DNA of 64,000 nucleotides from Bimuria novae-zelandiae CBS 107.79 (taxonomy: Eukaryota; Ascomycota; Dothideomycetes; Pleosporales; Didymosphaeriaceae), in contig ML976796.1 of assembly GCA_010015655.1 (NCBI GenBank), positions 18,333-82,332 of the forward strand, read 5' to 3'. Within the stretch, counting starts at the first letter, position 1, and each line of letters begins with the position of its first letter. The position numbers and the translations under genes were made by a program. Of the stretch, positions 12,560 through 24,399 are shown in pieces. The notes below the pieces were generated by a model. That model was not told where the DNA came from and searched no databases. It saw only the letters and a program-made list of their open reading frames with translations.

Positions 12560-13858
12560 TGTTCCTAAAGGTGTTAACAGATAATGCACACAAAGTGTGG
12601 ACTTGGATCTTATATATGGGTTTTGAGGCTCCTACTGCAAGTTACTATAATCCCGATTCCGAGATAAGCGGCTAGAACCATCCATCGTTTACCCTACCTC
12701 TTATGATCCTTCAAGCTCTGTTGTCGCTGCGCCTTCACTCGTGGACTAACTTGTTTGCTGTGACGGCCATACATGTCTTCCAGGACTACATCTACAACGA
12801 CGCTGGATATCCTCTTACCTTAGGAAAGTAGGTTCGGGAGATTTGGATCCTCCTGTAGATTAATGCGTTTTTGCTCTAGATAATAATAAAGAAGAATTCT
12901 CGCCGCTCGGAGCCTAAACGGATCCACAGCACAGTTATGCTCAATAGTCTTAGCACAACGAAGGCTCCTAAGCACATTCTCCACTACCAAGCTGCCAGTA
13001 GTTGGATTACTTAGTGGAACACGATCCCAGAGGCCGTCCTGTCCCTAACTATGGCGAAAAGACTCTATAAAGTGTACTGCATCTCCTCAAAGAAAAGAGT
13101 CACCAAGCTCAATAATTTCTCCTGCATTCTTAAGCCCACGCGGAGAACTGCCTCCGTATAGAGAGTCTAGCCGTCTCAAATCGCGAAGGTAACGAGTGGG
13201 CGGGGGCGACGATGCCGACCATGCATACATACTATCATGTACTGGGCTCAGGCTCCAGTTCGAGGAGGCCTGGGACGGTGACGCCGAAGAGAATTCGGTG
13301 TAAGGCTCCGCTTGAGAGGAGCCGAGTAGAGGAGTCTCCGCCACATCATCCATAATCGTGTTTGTCGGCTCATTCGAGTCGGCAGCTGTAGTTAGTGTGT
13401 TACTCGCATTTTTAGACGTTGGAAGCGTTGGAATATAGGACATAGAGCAGCTTGGTGTTGGCACTACGGCGGTATCTTCACCGCGGTCTAACATCTCCGT
13501 ATCAACATTTGCAGCCTGCTCATAGGGAGATAGGTGATCTTCTAGCGTAGTGTAATTGGCAAGGAGGCCACCGCTATGCGCTGTTTCCGGTGTGGTTAGT
13601 CGAGGAGCAGAACCTGCGGGGTGTGACTGCCACTCGCCTATGGCAGGGAGAGCGTCGGACGGCTGGGCATTTGCAGTAGTGTGTAGGCGAGATAGGGACT
13701 CGTTCGGAGTAGCTTGAGGTGTTTCGCAGGCAGGCGAAGCGGGTAGGCCACGATCGAGAGACAGCTTGTGTGGCAGGAGCTTTGACTGGACATAGTCTAG
13801 ATCCTCAGCTTCCGCAACCGCAAGCAGAGACAGGAAAGCCCTAACCAAGGAAATAAAC
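12560..13858 (-). pseudogene. unrecognised gene, broken by nonsense codons
   Basis: A 253-codon ORF (13848 to 13087) encodes a Ser/Thr/Pro-rich, probably disordered N-terminal half. The same frame continues beyond its stop through readable protein (VPLSNPTTGSLVVENVLR, RAARILLYYYLEQKRINLQE, GKRWMVLAAYLGIGIIVTCS), interrupted only by stops near 13087, 13045, 12830 and 12694. A further segment in another frame (ALSVNTFRNSTKFTNRM) suggests a frameshift or intron near 12600. The stop spacing and transition-like changes suggest a formerly intact gene of more than 400 codons decaying slowly. I do not recognise the family. It lies between transposons and next to the 400-bp duplication, which may hold its 3' end. 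Confidence 0.5.
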
Positions 13859-13860
13859 TA

Positions 13861-14600
13861 TAGAGTTAGCAAAATCGTTAGCAGGATACCTATTATACCC
13901 CCTCTTCTCTTATTTGAGCACGTGTATGGCTTAGGAGCGATTTATTTGCGTTAGAATCCTGCTTAGTGTAAGTACTAGTCGCGTTAAGGTAAGGTTTACC
14001 TACTAGAAAGACGTAGCAGAAAGACGTAGCGCATAATGTTAGGAAGCGGATATGTTTAGAGTAGCAGCACAGAAAAGATCTAGGATAAAATGTCCTTAAT
14101 TAGAGACTGTAAAGTAGAAAGAGAGAGAAGCGGACGCACAGAACGAGGCCAGAAGGGGTAGAAGGACCTAGACATTCTATGCTTACTGTAATAGAGTAAA
14201 ACGGGGGCCCGTTCTGTGCTGGGGCCCGTTTTATGCATGGCCGTTTGGCTTGCGCCAAAATATGCTGCGCCAACGGCGCTGTTAGTTAATATTGTTGCCC
14301 TAACCATCTACGTTTCTGCCGAAAGTTGAAACATATTGCATAATTACTATTATTATACTGTACTGTAGCACTACTATATTAATTTGTAGAAAAATAGAAG
14401 ATTTAATAAATATATTAACACAAACTTATTAATAAAAATTTATTATCAAAAGTTTATTAACAAGTATTTATTAATAGGAATATGTTAAAAATAGACTAAT
14501 AAAAATAGATTAATGAAAAAAGATTAAGAAAAATATATTAATAAAAATTTATTAAGAAAAACATACTAATAAATATAGTATAGTAAAGATATACTAGAAC
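13861..14600. other. gene-free spacer becoming AT-rich
   Basis: The first half has mixed composition with a small duplicated GGGGCCCGTT motif near 14200-14235. The 75-codon minus ORF at 14080-14307 has no recognisable features. From 14330 the sequence is almost pure A/T with quasi-repeated AAAATTTATTAATA words. No gene seen. Confidence 0.5.
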
Positions 14601-14604
14601 TAGG

Positions 14605-14771
14605 AGATTCGCAAGAATCGCTAGAGATTTGCAAGGATCGCTAGAGATTTGCAAGGATCGCTAGAGATTCGAAAAAATCGCTAGAGATTCGAAAAAATTG
14701 CTAGAGATTTGAAAAAATCGCTAGAGATTTGCAAGGATCGCTAGAGATTCGCAAAAATCGCTAAAGATTCT
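14605..14771. repeat. 20-bp minisatellite, eight full copies
   Basis: Eight full tandem units of 20 bp plus a partial one, of the form AGATTTGCAAGGATCGCTAG with variants AGATTCGAAAAAATCGCTAG. Units start at 14605, 14625, 14645 and so on to 14745, with the partial unit at 14765. Each unit contains a short inverted repeat (GATTC...GAATC) in the best-preserved copies. Confidence 0.9.
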
Positions 14772-14929
14772 ATAAGCTACACATGATGTGCCAACGAATC
14801 CCCAGAAGGCTGCAGAACTCACACTAATATCTATAATTAAGGAAAAGACACCATCTGCTGGCAGCCGTTAACCCAATCCTCTAGTCAAAATACCTATTAA
14901 ACGTCACACTTAAGCTAGATAACTATAGT

Positions 14930-17900
14930 TTTTATTATAAGACGAAGAATAGTATGCCCAGTCTTTAGCTTCTTAATTCAGTCCTAGAAAAAGTCCCTTT
15001 GCCGCTTGCAAGATACAGGCTTAGAAGTAATACCTTCTTATGCATCCGCGTTAGATAGCTTGCTAACAAAGATTAGTAAAAATATATCTTCTATAGACTA
15101 AAGTCGACACTAGTACATTAATGGCATACGCCGTGTACATCTAATGCATGCCTTATAAAATGTTCTATCCTATCTAGCTTCTTAGAACAGGAAGGGTGAC
15201 GGCATTTAAACTTACCCTAATACTAGGGATCCTTAAAATATACTATAACGTGCTTCTTAAGAACGTCTTTTCGCGGTATATAGCGCATGCGCCTTTCGTA
15301 CGAGAGCTCCTCTTAACCTATATAGAGAAGATATATAGGGTGTGGAAGGATTATTAGGTATAAATAATAAGACTAAGCATTAGCGACTCCTTCGCTTCTA
15401 AATACAATAGGCTTAACCCTCTCGAATCTAATATTCAGCCCTGTAGGCTTAGTTATGGGCCCACCTGCTCTTAAGGATAACACCAAATTTTCTTTAGAAT
15501 CTACCTTTCGTTTGCAAGCCTTTGGGCGAGGGGTTTCTTAGAGGCAGTATAGTTAAGCCAGAGTATAAATATATTAGACGCGAGCTAGATCGTTCTTAAA
15601 AGGCTTAAAGAGTATGTTAGCTATAATAGAACGCTCTCAGAGTTCGAATTCTAGGATTAGTAGAGTAAGGATCTTAGTTGCAGGTTTCCTACTAAGCTAC
15701 TCCCTAATCTTAATAGCATTAATTAAGTCGTGGAACGTTTAAATCGCCTCTTTTAAGCGCTCCCTACGTAACTTCTCCGTAGTGCTACTAATCCTACGGC
15801 TGGTCGACTCGTAGTCTGCGTAAAGCGAAGTTCCTCGAGCCTAAACAAGTGGCTAAAAGCCTTGTGTATATAGCTCGTGCTTATAATTATCCCTTTCCTT
15901 GCAAAGTGCTATAAGCAGCGGGTGGTTACGCACCTCCTCTTATTACTTATTATCTAGTTTAACTAGCGCACGCCGATCTCGTGATAAGCCTATTCTTATA
16001 ATAGACTAAACTAGGTTATTTTAAGACAGTGTACTAAAATAGATTAATTGGAAGTCGCGTGCGATGTGCGTTAGTGTATAGTATTTTTTATAGGTTTCGC
16101 TGCTATGACCTATAGTCTAGTTTCGGTTTGTGGTAGGAAGAGCCTCTAGCAACGTCTATTAGCTTTAGTATAAAGAACTAAGTTATTCGCAAGGGTCGCC
16201 TACTATTAATATTATCCTTAGAAGCTCGTCGTAGCTAGTAAAGCTTAACGTTTTCTTTAAATCCTGCAACGCGCCCTAGTCGGACGAAAATTTCCTAATA
16301 TTTCTAGTAAGGGAACGCTAATGGTAGAAGGGCGCGGCTACCTTTTACTGTACTTTGAATATTATAGAAGAAAGGCTTATCTAGCTTGTCCTTCTTCTAT
16401 TTAATGCGGAGAACCTCGCGTTCTGCTGGTATCTTAAGATCGAAGATTTGCTAAATAGTAGAAAAACTATCGTGGAATGCATCCTGCCTAAAGCCGATGG
16501 CTAGTAAATAAGACACTATATAGTACGCAGGCAACTCCTCGAGGTAAAATGTAAACTTCTTTCTAAAGGGCAAATAACAAGTTAACGAGGCACGATAATC
16601 TTTATAGTGTAACCTACGGTGTTCCATCTCTCTCCTTGTTCTTGACGTGCACCAGGTTTACGTTCGCTATAAGAACGCTTTATCTAGGATCCGTAAGACT
16701 AGGGACCTTTATAAGTAATATATTCTTAAAGTAGAGTGCTTTGTTACTTCCTTTATTACTTGCACTCTTAATAAGCGCTCCTAGTCGTGTAGCGGTAGCT
16801 ATACTTAAGAGGAGGAGGGCTAAAATCTGCACGCGAATAAAGCCGTGCAATAGCTTTTTATTATCTACCTAAAGAGCATGCAGGATAGTAAAGAGGTCTT
16901 AGATATATATGGCTAGCTTGCCCTTCTTCGACCTGTCTAGTTAGAGCTCTAGTAACCACTGCATTAGGTTAAGGATTAATTACTAATTAGGGGATTATAA
17001 GGCCTAACGAACTCTGCGCACATCTTTAAGGACCTTATTAGTTATTATATAGCCTACAACTTAATTATAATATATACTAATTTATTTCTAATAAGCTTTA
17101 ATTGCACTTTCCTTCTTAATTTAGGAATACTTTATTCGCTATTCTAGATACGTCTTAAATACGGCTGGGTCGCATTTGCGTAGCTAGTCCTCTAAAGACA
17201 GCCCCGTTACTTCCTAGACTATAAGGCAGTATCTGAGCATTGTTAGTCTAAGTTATATAAATAACCTTAGTAATACTTGCCTTTTCTAGAATTAGCTTTC
17301 CGTCTTCTATAGTTTCGTCGTTCTGTTAGATGTCACGTCTTAATGGATGTCCTGATGATTCGGGGGGTTGAATTAATGTATTGGGTTGTTCTTTTTGTCT
17401 ACGGGGTTCCCTCGGCAGGTTCTGTGTGTTCTCGGTTAATCCTTGGCCTTTTTCGGGCTACCCCTAATCCTCCGAACTTGATATGCTTTTTATCTAACAC
17501 ACCCCCTCAGCTTGGAGCCGTTCAAGCCATGGCCAAGGTTATTAGACGAGGGTGAGGTTATTAAGCTAGTCTTAAATCTCCTCTAAAGGTGCTTTATTAG
17601 CTACCTTTTAATCCCTTACCTCCACCAGTCCCAGTTGCTTTAGGAAGTTCTGCCACTAATTTACTAAGAGTGCTTTAGTTAAGCCGTCTGCAATTATCTC
17701 TATAGATTTAGTGTATTCTACCTTTATCCTTCCCCTGGTTACTTCCTGTCGGAGCTAGTGGTTATGTATATCGACGTGTCGAAGCTTCGTATGCAGCTTC
17801 GAGATCTCCTACGTTACTAGCTAAATAGTTTGCTAGTTGTTACATTAGATTATAATAGTAGGGCTAGGTAGCTTAACTTTCAGTTCCTCTATTAATCTTA

Positions 17901-20900
17901 ATATAAAGATAGCTTCCTTTGCGACTTGCGCTAGAGCAAGGAGCTTAGCTTCTATAGTTAACGTAGTAACAGTGTCTTGTTTGCTTGCACGCCATGTAAT
18001 AAGGCTATTAAATAGCTTAATAGCGTAGCCTTGCGAGCTCTTACGGTCTAGAGTGTTGTCTATAAATAAGGCATTACTTACTACTTATAAGGATTTGCCT
18101 CCTCTAAGTTAAAGTGTCTTTTACTTTATTTCGTTAAGGTACAGCAGGGCTTGGTCAGCCGCATAATAATGTTCTAGACTAGGATTTAATAAGAATCTCG
18201 CCAGCCTTAAGGTTGCGAATATAATATCTAGTTAGGTACTAATAGCTGCATATAGGAGTGATCTAATCTTACGTTGGTATTTATTAATCTTTGTAAGCAA
18301 AGCTAGCCCTTCTCTTAGCTTAAGCTCCCCTATGCCCATTAGGGTGTCATGTCGGATTGTTTAGTTATTAACCAGCCAACTAATTTTGTTACAGTATGCG
18401 GCCTAGGAGAGTTAAATAAGTTAGTTCTACTAATCTCTAATTACTTTAATTCCTAGGAACTATAGTAGGTCTTTTTTGCCTGTTATTAAGTATTTCTTCC
18501 TAAGTTATTCTACGACTTACTAAGCTTGGCTAGCTTTGTCTCGGTGGTGCGCAATAATAATATTGTCTACGTAAAAGAAGATAATAATACTATCCTTAAT
18601 TATGTAGTATAGCTTATAGGGCATGGTCTAGAAACTAAACTTAATAAGCGTAGCTATAAACTCTTTCTACTAAAGAAGTAATAAGATTCGTAGTCCGTAG
18701 AGTGCCTTCTAGACTTTAAGGATAGTACTAGGTTTTTAATATCCAGGCGGCATGCGCATGTAGACTTCTTAATCTAGTAATACGTATACAAACGCGTTAG
18801 TAACGTTATATTATATAAGTTCGAGGTTATATTTGGCAGCAATTGCCATAAGTAAGCGGAAGGATCTTCCGGCTAATATTGCTACGTAGGTGTCCTAGGA
18901 GGTTATATTACGTTATTAGTCTCCTCTAACTACCAGTCGCGCTTTGCACTTAATAAACTAGTAATATTTATTAAACTTATATACATACACCTACATGCAG
19001 TCTAGGATTTATTAGCCTATTACCTTTACTGTCTTGTACGGTACTTCTATCCAGGATTAGGTAATTCTGTAACTGTCCAGATACGATTGCTGCGCTTCCC
19101 GGAATAATTCTCCCATTAGATATTAGTCAAGGTCCGTTTTATAAGTGGGTGGCAGAGGTAACTATAATTAGTGAATCTTAACGCCCTTCGCTAGTAGTCT
19201 TTTTATCTAGGCTTTGTCGATTGTATTCCTGTTATGTTTTCCGACCCTTCCTGCTTCCGTTCCTGCCATGAAAGCTGCTGCCCAGGGGACTATCTTAAAT
19301 AAAGTAATCTTAGGTAGGTTTATATTTTCCCCTATTATTAGCTATGCTAGCAGAGCTGCAGGTAGTAGAGTTAAAGGTAGTATTAGGTAGTAATCTCTAA
19401 TCTTCCTTCCTTAATAGTAGCCCGGTAGGTCTACTTCGTCCTCTATAGGTAATTTGTTTTCTGCGACATCGTCTTCGTAGAATAATTCGGTTTCTAGTTA
19501 GTGCACTAGTGGTGGTAGCTTAATTATCTTAATATGTGTAGCTATCTCGGCCAGCGTATTATACATAACGTTGTCTATTAGATCCTCTATCTTCCCATTA
19601 AAGATTATATTTTTATTAAATACGACGTCTCGCGTGCTGATGACCTTAGCTAGCGTTAGTATCTATATTTAGTAAATGTTTAATAACTAGTATCTAATAA
19701 GGTATCTAATCCATGCTTTAGGGTCGAGTCGTTATAGTCTTAATTTTCCATAGTAGGTATCGTTTATTATAGCGAATGCTTTGCATCCGTACGCCTTCAG
19801 GTAGGCTAAGTTTAGTTTCTTAATAGACGTAACAATCCTATTAGCTAGTAATACTCGTGTAAAGAATATCTTGTATAGTGTTTTCCAGTTGTTCGTGTAG
19901 TTTGGCGTTCGATTATATAGATACACTCTAGCTCTTATAATTTCAGGCTAGAGTTCCCATAGAAGGTTTACGTCTAGACGCATTACGCGAGATTTTTCTT
20001 TATTTACGCCCCCTAAGCGTTTAGCGCCACCGTTTTAAGCTTGCGTGTCTAGTGCTAAAGGCTTAATAATTATGCCTAGGCTTTTCAGCCACCGCTCGAC
20101 TTTAGGTTTAACTGTGGTAATCTCATTGTCTGTTTTAATAACTTTTAGAGTGATGTCATATTGGTTCTTAAGAAATCTAAAGAAGATTATTAATGTCTTA
20201 ATAATTAATCTTGCTATTCGGTTATCCGTGAAGTAGAAGTCCCATTAGAGACCGGAATATCTGTCCGTAATAAGCATCTGGCTCTTCTCTTTGTTAAACA
20301 ATAGTAATTCGTAGGTGTAGAAATTAATAGAAAGCCTTTCTGCGGATCCTTACTTATTAATCCTAGGTGCGCGGCTTATCTGCCTTCGCATCTTTACTCT
20401 TCCACATAAGTTACACTCTACTATTATAATTCCCTTAACGCGCACCCCCTTAGCTCGCTACACTAGGTGCTCGATTGCGGCAGGTCCTGGATAACCAAGC
20501 CTTTTATACCATAGGAAGGCTAATGCTCTTTAAGGTCGTTATTACGTTTAAGAATTATAGGAATATGTATAGTGCGCTGCATAGTGCACAGGTTAGTGTT
20601 CTAATACTTATTATTTATAAATTTTAGTGAGCTCTCTAATAGTTGTTCTATTTAGTCGCTTTAGGGTAGTGGGCTCTAATTAGGTATCCTACCAGAATCT
20701 CTTCTGCCTCAGCACTTGGAAGGAGACTAGGTTATATAACATGTCTAGGCATATTACTACATTATGTAGTACTAGTCTTTTAGCTCCCTGTTTGTGTTTT
20801 AGGTTTAAGATAATAGTTCTATATCCTTTTACCTAGATTTAAGTGTCGCCTGCCTATATAAAGTCGCCTTGTGTAGGTGGCTAATAGTTCTAAATCTAAT

Positions 20901-22898
20901 TAGGGTCGTTCGTGATATAGCACGTTAAGCCCGAGTTAAGGATAAAAGAACGCCAAAGAGGATAGTTAAATTAGTCTATAGTAAAGGTCGCAGAATAGGC
21001 GGCTTGCACCTTTAAAATCTATCTTCTATTTAGTTACTAATTAGTAATCTCTAGAGTTAGGGTATAGGAATTCTTAAAGGATAGAGTCTTAGTTCTAGGT
21101 CTACTTTAAGCTCTTAGTAGACTTTGAAAATCGGCATCGTGCTCTTGTTTCAGAGTAACGTATTTAGCTATTCTTAGGTTTGGCTCCCACTATTCTAGTG
21201 CTTTGTCCGGGTAGAGATAAAAGTATTCCCTAATAAGGTGTCTCATATCGCAGGCTAGGCACTTGGCGGTTTTATTAGTGCCTACTTTAGCAGGTTTACC
21301 ACGATTAGCGTCCGCTTTAGCGGAGTTACCACTACCTTGTTAAGGGTTTAAAGAGCTTAAAGGTGCACGATCATCATCCTTTATAGCTATACGTTAATGT
21401 TGGGGTCTACCCTATTTTATACCCTAAGAGTTTCTTATTTCTGTATATTAGGGATCCCCTTGCATGCTCTAGGCAGCTTGGCTACTTTTAGCAAGATAAG
21501 ATAAGTCTTCCGTTATAAACGCTGCTTTTTAGCTTCTATTTCGCGTTATCGGATAATTTAGCATTATATATTCTCGGAAACGTCCTATCATGTCCTTTTA
21601 GTCTATGCCAGGTAGGTCCTTTCTATTTAATTAGAAGGTTGCAGCCTATACTAGAGCTATCTTATTTACTACTAATATAAAGTCTACAGCCACAGGATTG
21701 AATTATGTGGTATTAGACACGTTTAGTGTCTTGGCCTTTGTTGCGGCATAATTGTATTTAGTAAGCTATGTGTCCTAGTTATTTACTATGCGTAGAGGCT
21801 TTAATAAGCTATAGTATCGCTGTCGCGCTTGCTCTTGTTCGAACTTAGAGATAACTCTTACTTTTACTTTTAGCTTTATAATCTATTCTTTAATAGTAGT
21901 ATCTAGGAGACAGCAAGTGCGTTGTAGATGCGGTACTACTAATAACTAGATAAATACTACGATCTGCTGCAAACTTACGACTTTGGTCTTATACTTTATG
22001 TACTATATCTTGTATTTCTCCATCTAGAGTTTATAGAGGTCTAAATCCTCTTTATAGCTCTTTAGTCTAGCGGACGAAAGTTTAGATAGTCTTAATAGTA
22101 AGACGCCGTCTAGAAGGGTTGCGGCTGGCGTATAGTCTACCGTCTTAGGTAGCTCGGGCTCAAATAGCTCCGTAAGTAGGGTAATCGCTAAATTAGGGTT
22201 AACTTACGCCTATGTATTATATGCGACGCAGCGGGCTTGTAGTTAGTTAAGCTAGCTATAGTATTTAGTGTTATCGCGAAGAATAATCGTTCCGTTAGTT
22301 TAATTTAGGTTTTAGGTTGCCATTTTCGCTCTTGTTAAGGCAGTAAGACTCTTAATTATTAGATATTACGTCTTAATAAATGTCCTGATGATTTAGGGGG
22401 TTAAATTAATATATTAGGTTGTTCTTTTTGTCTACGGGGTTCCCTCGGCAGGTTCTGTGTGTTCTCGGTTAATCCCCGGCCTTTTTCGGGCTACCCCTGA
22501 TCCTCCGAACTTGATATGCTTTTTATCTGACACGTTCTATTAGAGTGTCTTAGTTTCGCTGGACCTTGCTTCTAATAATAGGCTATTCTCTCTAGTATCG
22601 TAACCACTTTAGAACCTAGTAGATCCCGCTCTCTATCCCGTTCTATATCTAAGCTAATACCGCTGTCTCTATAACTATTAGTTTCTGCGTCCGCTGGTGA
22701 TCTAGCATCCGTGTCTAAGGTTAAGTGTGTAACTAGTTCGAGATCTTCCTCACAGACAAAGCTAGAGCCACAGTCTAACGAGGGTGTTACGGGGGGTGAC
22801 GGGTTTTTATAGATTAGCACGGCGATTAAGGTAAGAGGATTATTACGGCATTGTCTCTTCGTTCTACTCGTAGCAATAGTAGAGACCGCTGCAGGCAC
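14930..22898 (-). pseudogene. DUF3435 tyrosine recombinase (Starship captain family), split by copia
   Basis: DUF3435 proteins are fungal tyrosine recombinases; some mobilise giant Starship elements. Removing the copia element rejoins one frame: the 22898-22572 ORF runs to 22533 and continues at 17323. The downstream part is full of TAG/TAA stops but readable: LSLED*LRKCDP and YIITNKVLKDV near the start, ATATRLGALIKSA (box I Arg, codon at 16785-16787), LVHVKNKERDG, KKFTFYLEELPAYYIVSYLL, then GHSSETYKKYYTLTHIARDF (catalytic His and Tyr, about 16080-16110), LSRDRRALVKLD, the helical ERDNYKHELYTQGF and GTSLYADYESTSRRI region, and a C2H2-like CRHPSCSKKLDRIEHFIRH (about 15130-15200). Arg, His and Tyr remain, yet stops make it inactive. 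The 3' end is uncertain. Whether a Starship or a Crypton-like element carried it is not shown. Confidence 0.85.
17324..22532 (-). mobile_element. Ty1/copia LTR retrotransposon, RIP-decayed
   Basis: Two 176-bp LTRs (17324-17499, 22357-22532) share long identical blocks such as TTCTTTTTGTCTACGGGGTT. The left copy has perfect TGTTAGA/TCTAACA termini; the right copy's outer end has decayed to TATTAGA. The whole is flanked by the 5-bp duplication CGTTC (17319-17323, 22533-22537). It is on the minus strand: a purine-rich tract lies just inside the left (3') LTR, and gag starts near 22320. Readable parts in order: gag with WMEKYK-like and EQEQARQRYYSLLKPL segments; a zinc knuckle (CLACDMRHLIREY) near 21250; integrase (YLYNRTPNYTNNWKTLY, 19926-19732); and RT, where the YVDD box reads YVDN (18562-18573). 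It sits inside the DUF3435 gene and is non-autonomous. Confidence 0.92.
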
Positions 22899-23183
22899 GG
22901 CGCGGGAGGTGCCAAGTCTGCGGCTGCGTCAAGCCATCGTCGCCGCGTCGCGAGCAGGTTGGCGAGGTCGAGGAAGGCGGCTGGATGCGCGAGGTATGCG
23001 TTGCAATGGTTGCAATGGTTGGATCTGTAGGGGAGAAGGCCTGGTAGGAGGGTGATTTATAGGGTTGTTCTGACAGAGGCCTGCGGAGCAGAAAGTGGAG
23101 GGTCATCGTGCCTAACGTTAGTCCAGCGGCGTTGCTCGCGGCGGCGCTTGCCCTCGAGCACGGTGATGAGGAGAGGTATCGGT
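22899..23183. other. GC-rich segment between DUF3435 remnant and mariner element
   Basis: The sequence is abruptly GC-rich and not obviously RIP-mutated, unlike both neighbours. It has short overlapping ORFs on both strands, none recognisable. It may be 5' flank of the recombinase gene or old unmutated host DNA. Confidence 0.35.
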
Positions 23184-23299
23184 GCTTTGCAAAAGACCGT
23201 CCCGACCCACTCTGGGCGCTTGTTAGGTAATCGCTTCCCCACTTTCATTGTCGCTCATACAAAATTATATGAGAGACGATGTAATTAAGGAAATTACAC

Positions 23300-24346
23300 T
23301 AACTTTTCTTATTACTAGAGTTCTGTATAGTATGCTAATTAATCCTAGGAGGCCTATAAGCTATAGACTATAGGCGTTAATAGTGCAGGCGATTATTAAG
23401 CGCATAAAGGCAGGGCAAAAAAACCACGAGATTTATAGATCTCTTAGAGTTAACACTAAAACTGTGTAGAAATACTAACTTAATCTAGAAGCGTTTAGTT
23501 AGCCATACCCTCTACGATATGTTAAAATTGGTCAGCCACTATCGCTGCGTTAATGCTATAAAGACGCCCTGTTGGAGTTCCTACGGGGTAAACCTACGGC
23601 ATATCTTGATGAGATACAGGCCTTCTTGTGCGACGACTTCGACTTACAGGTGTTAATAGCCACTATTACGAGATTTCTCGCTAGTATAAGGTGGAGTCGA
23701 AAAGCTGCGTTAAAAGCTACTAGGGAGCGCTATAAAGGCCTCCGTTAGGTATTTCGTACACGCTGCTAATAAATATATAAACTAGAGTAGGTTGTTTGCC
23801 TCGACGAGAGCGCCTGTAATAAGAGAACTAGCAATAAAAAGTATGCCTAGTTACCTGTAAACACGCCAATAGACGTATAATACTTAGCGTAACGTATAGA
23901 GAGGTGGAGCTTGCTCCCTACTATAGATGTAGATAGTTACGTTAATTATGTCCTATACTAAGGAGTAATTACCGCAGATTTAATAGAGGAGTTTTTAGCG
24001 AATAAAGTACTCCCTTATTATAATCCTTAGCTAGGTAAACAATTAGTAATAGTCCTTAATAATGCCTCTATCTATAGGTTAGAAAAGATCGTCTTATTAT
24101 ACGCGGAGGCGGGCGTTGTACTTAAATATTTACTACTATACTCGCCGGATTTTAACCTAATTAAGTAGACCTTTAAGGCGTTAAAAAACTAGATAAAAAA
24201 GCACTACGAACGCGCTTATACGTATAAGGATTTTGCCTACTTCTTAGAGGAGGTAGTATAGAACGTATACTATAATTAGGCAGAATCCGCGCAAGGATTC
24301 TTTAAGTTCTATAGGTAGGTGCTATAGGTGCTAGATAAGGCATAAC
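23300..24346 (+). pseudogene. Tc1/mariner DDE_3 transposase, RIP-decayed
   Basis: The plus-strand frame contains VQAIIKRIKAGQKNHEIYR (HTH), LLEFLRGKPTAYLDEIQAFL, FLASIRWSRKAALKATRERY, CLDESACNKRTSNKKYA (first catalytic Asp region), VITADLIEEFLANKVLP, and LNNASIYRLEKIVLLYAEAG followed by LLYSPDFNLIK and TFKALKN. The spacing between the second and third catalytic positions is 34 residues, as in DD34E elements. The second Asp now reads Asn and the final Glu reads Lys, both G-to-A changes. About a dozen in-frame stops occur, many where Trp or Gln is expected. It is inactive. Confidence 0.85.
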
Positions 24347-24399
24347 ACTAAAGGATTAGTGTCTGCGATAATATTACGGAGGTTACTAAAAGTTGCCCG

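Noticed and set aside
14605..14771. Possible CRISPR-like array
   Set aside because: Units are contiguous 20-bp repeats without spacers, in a fungal nuclear context; it is a minisatellite.
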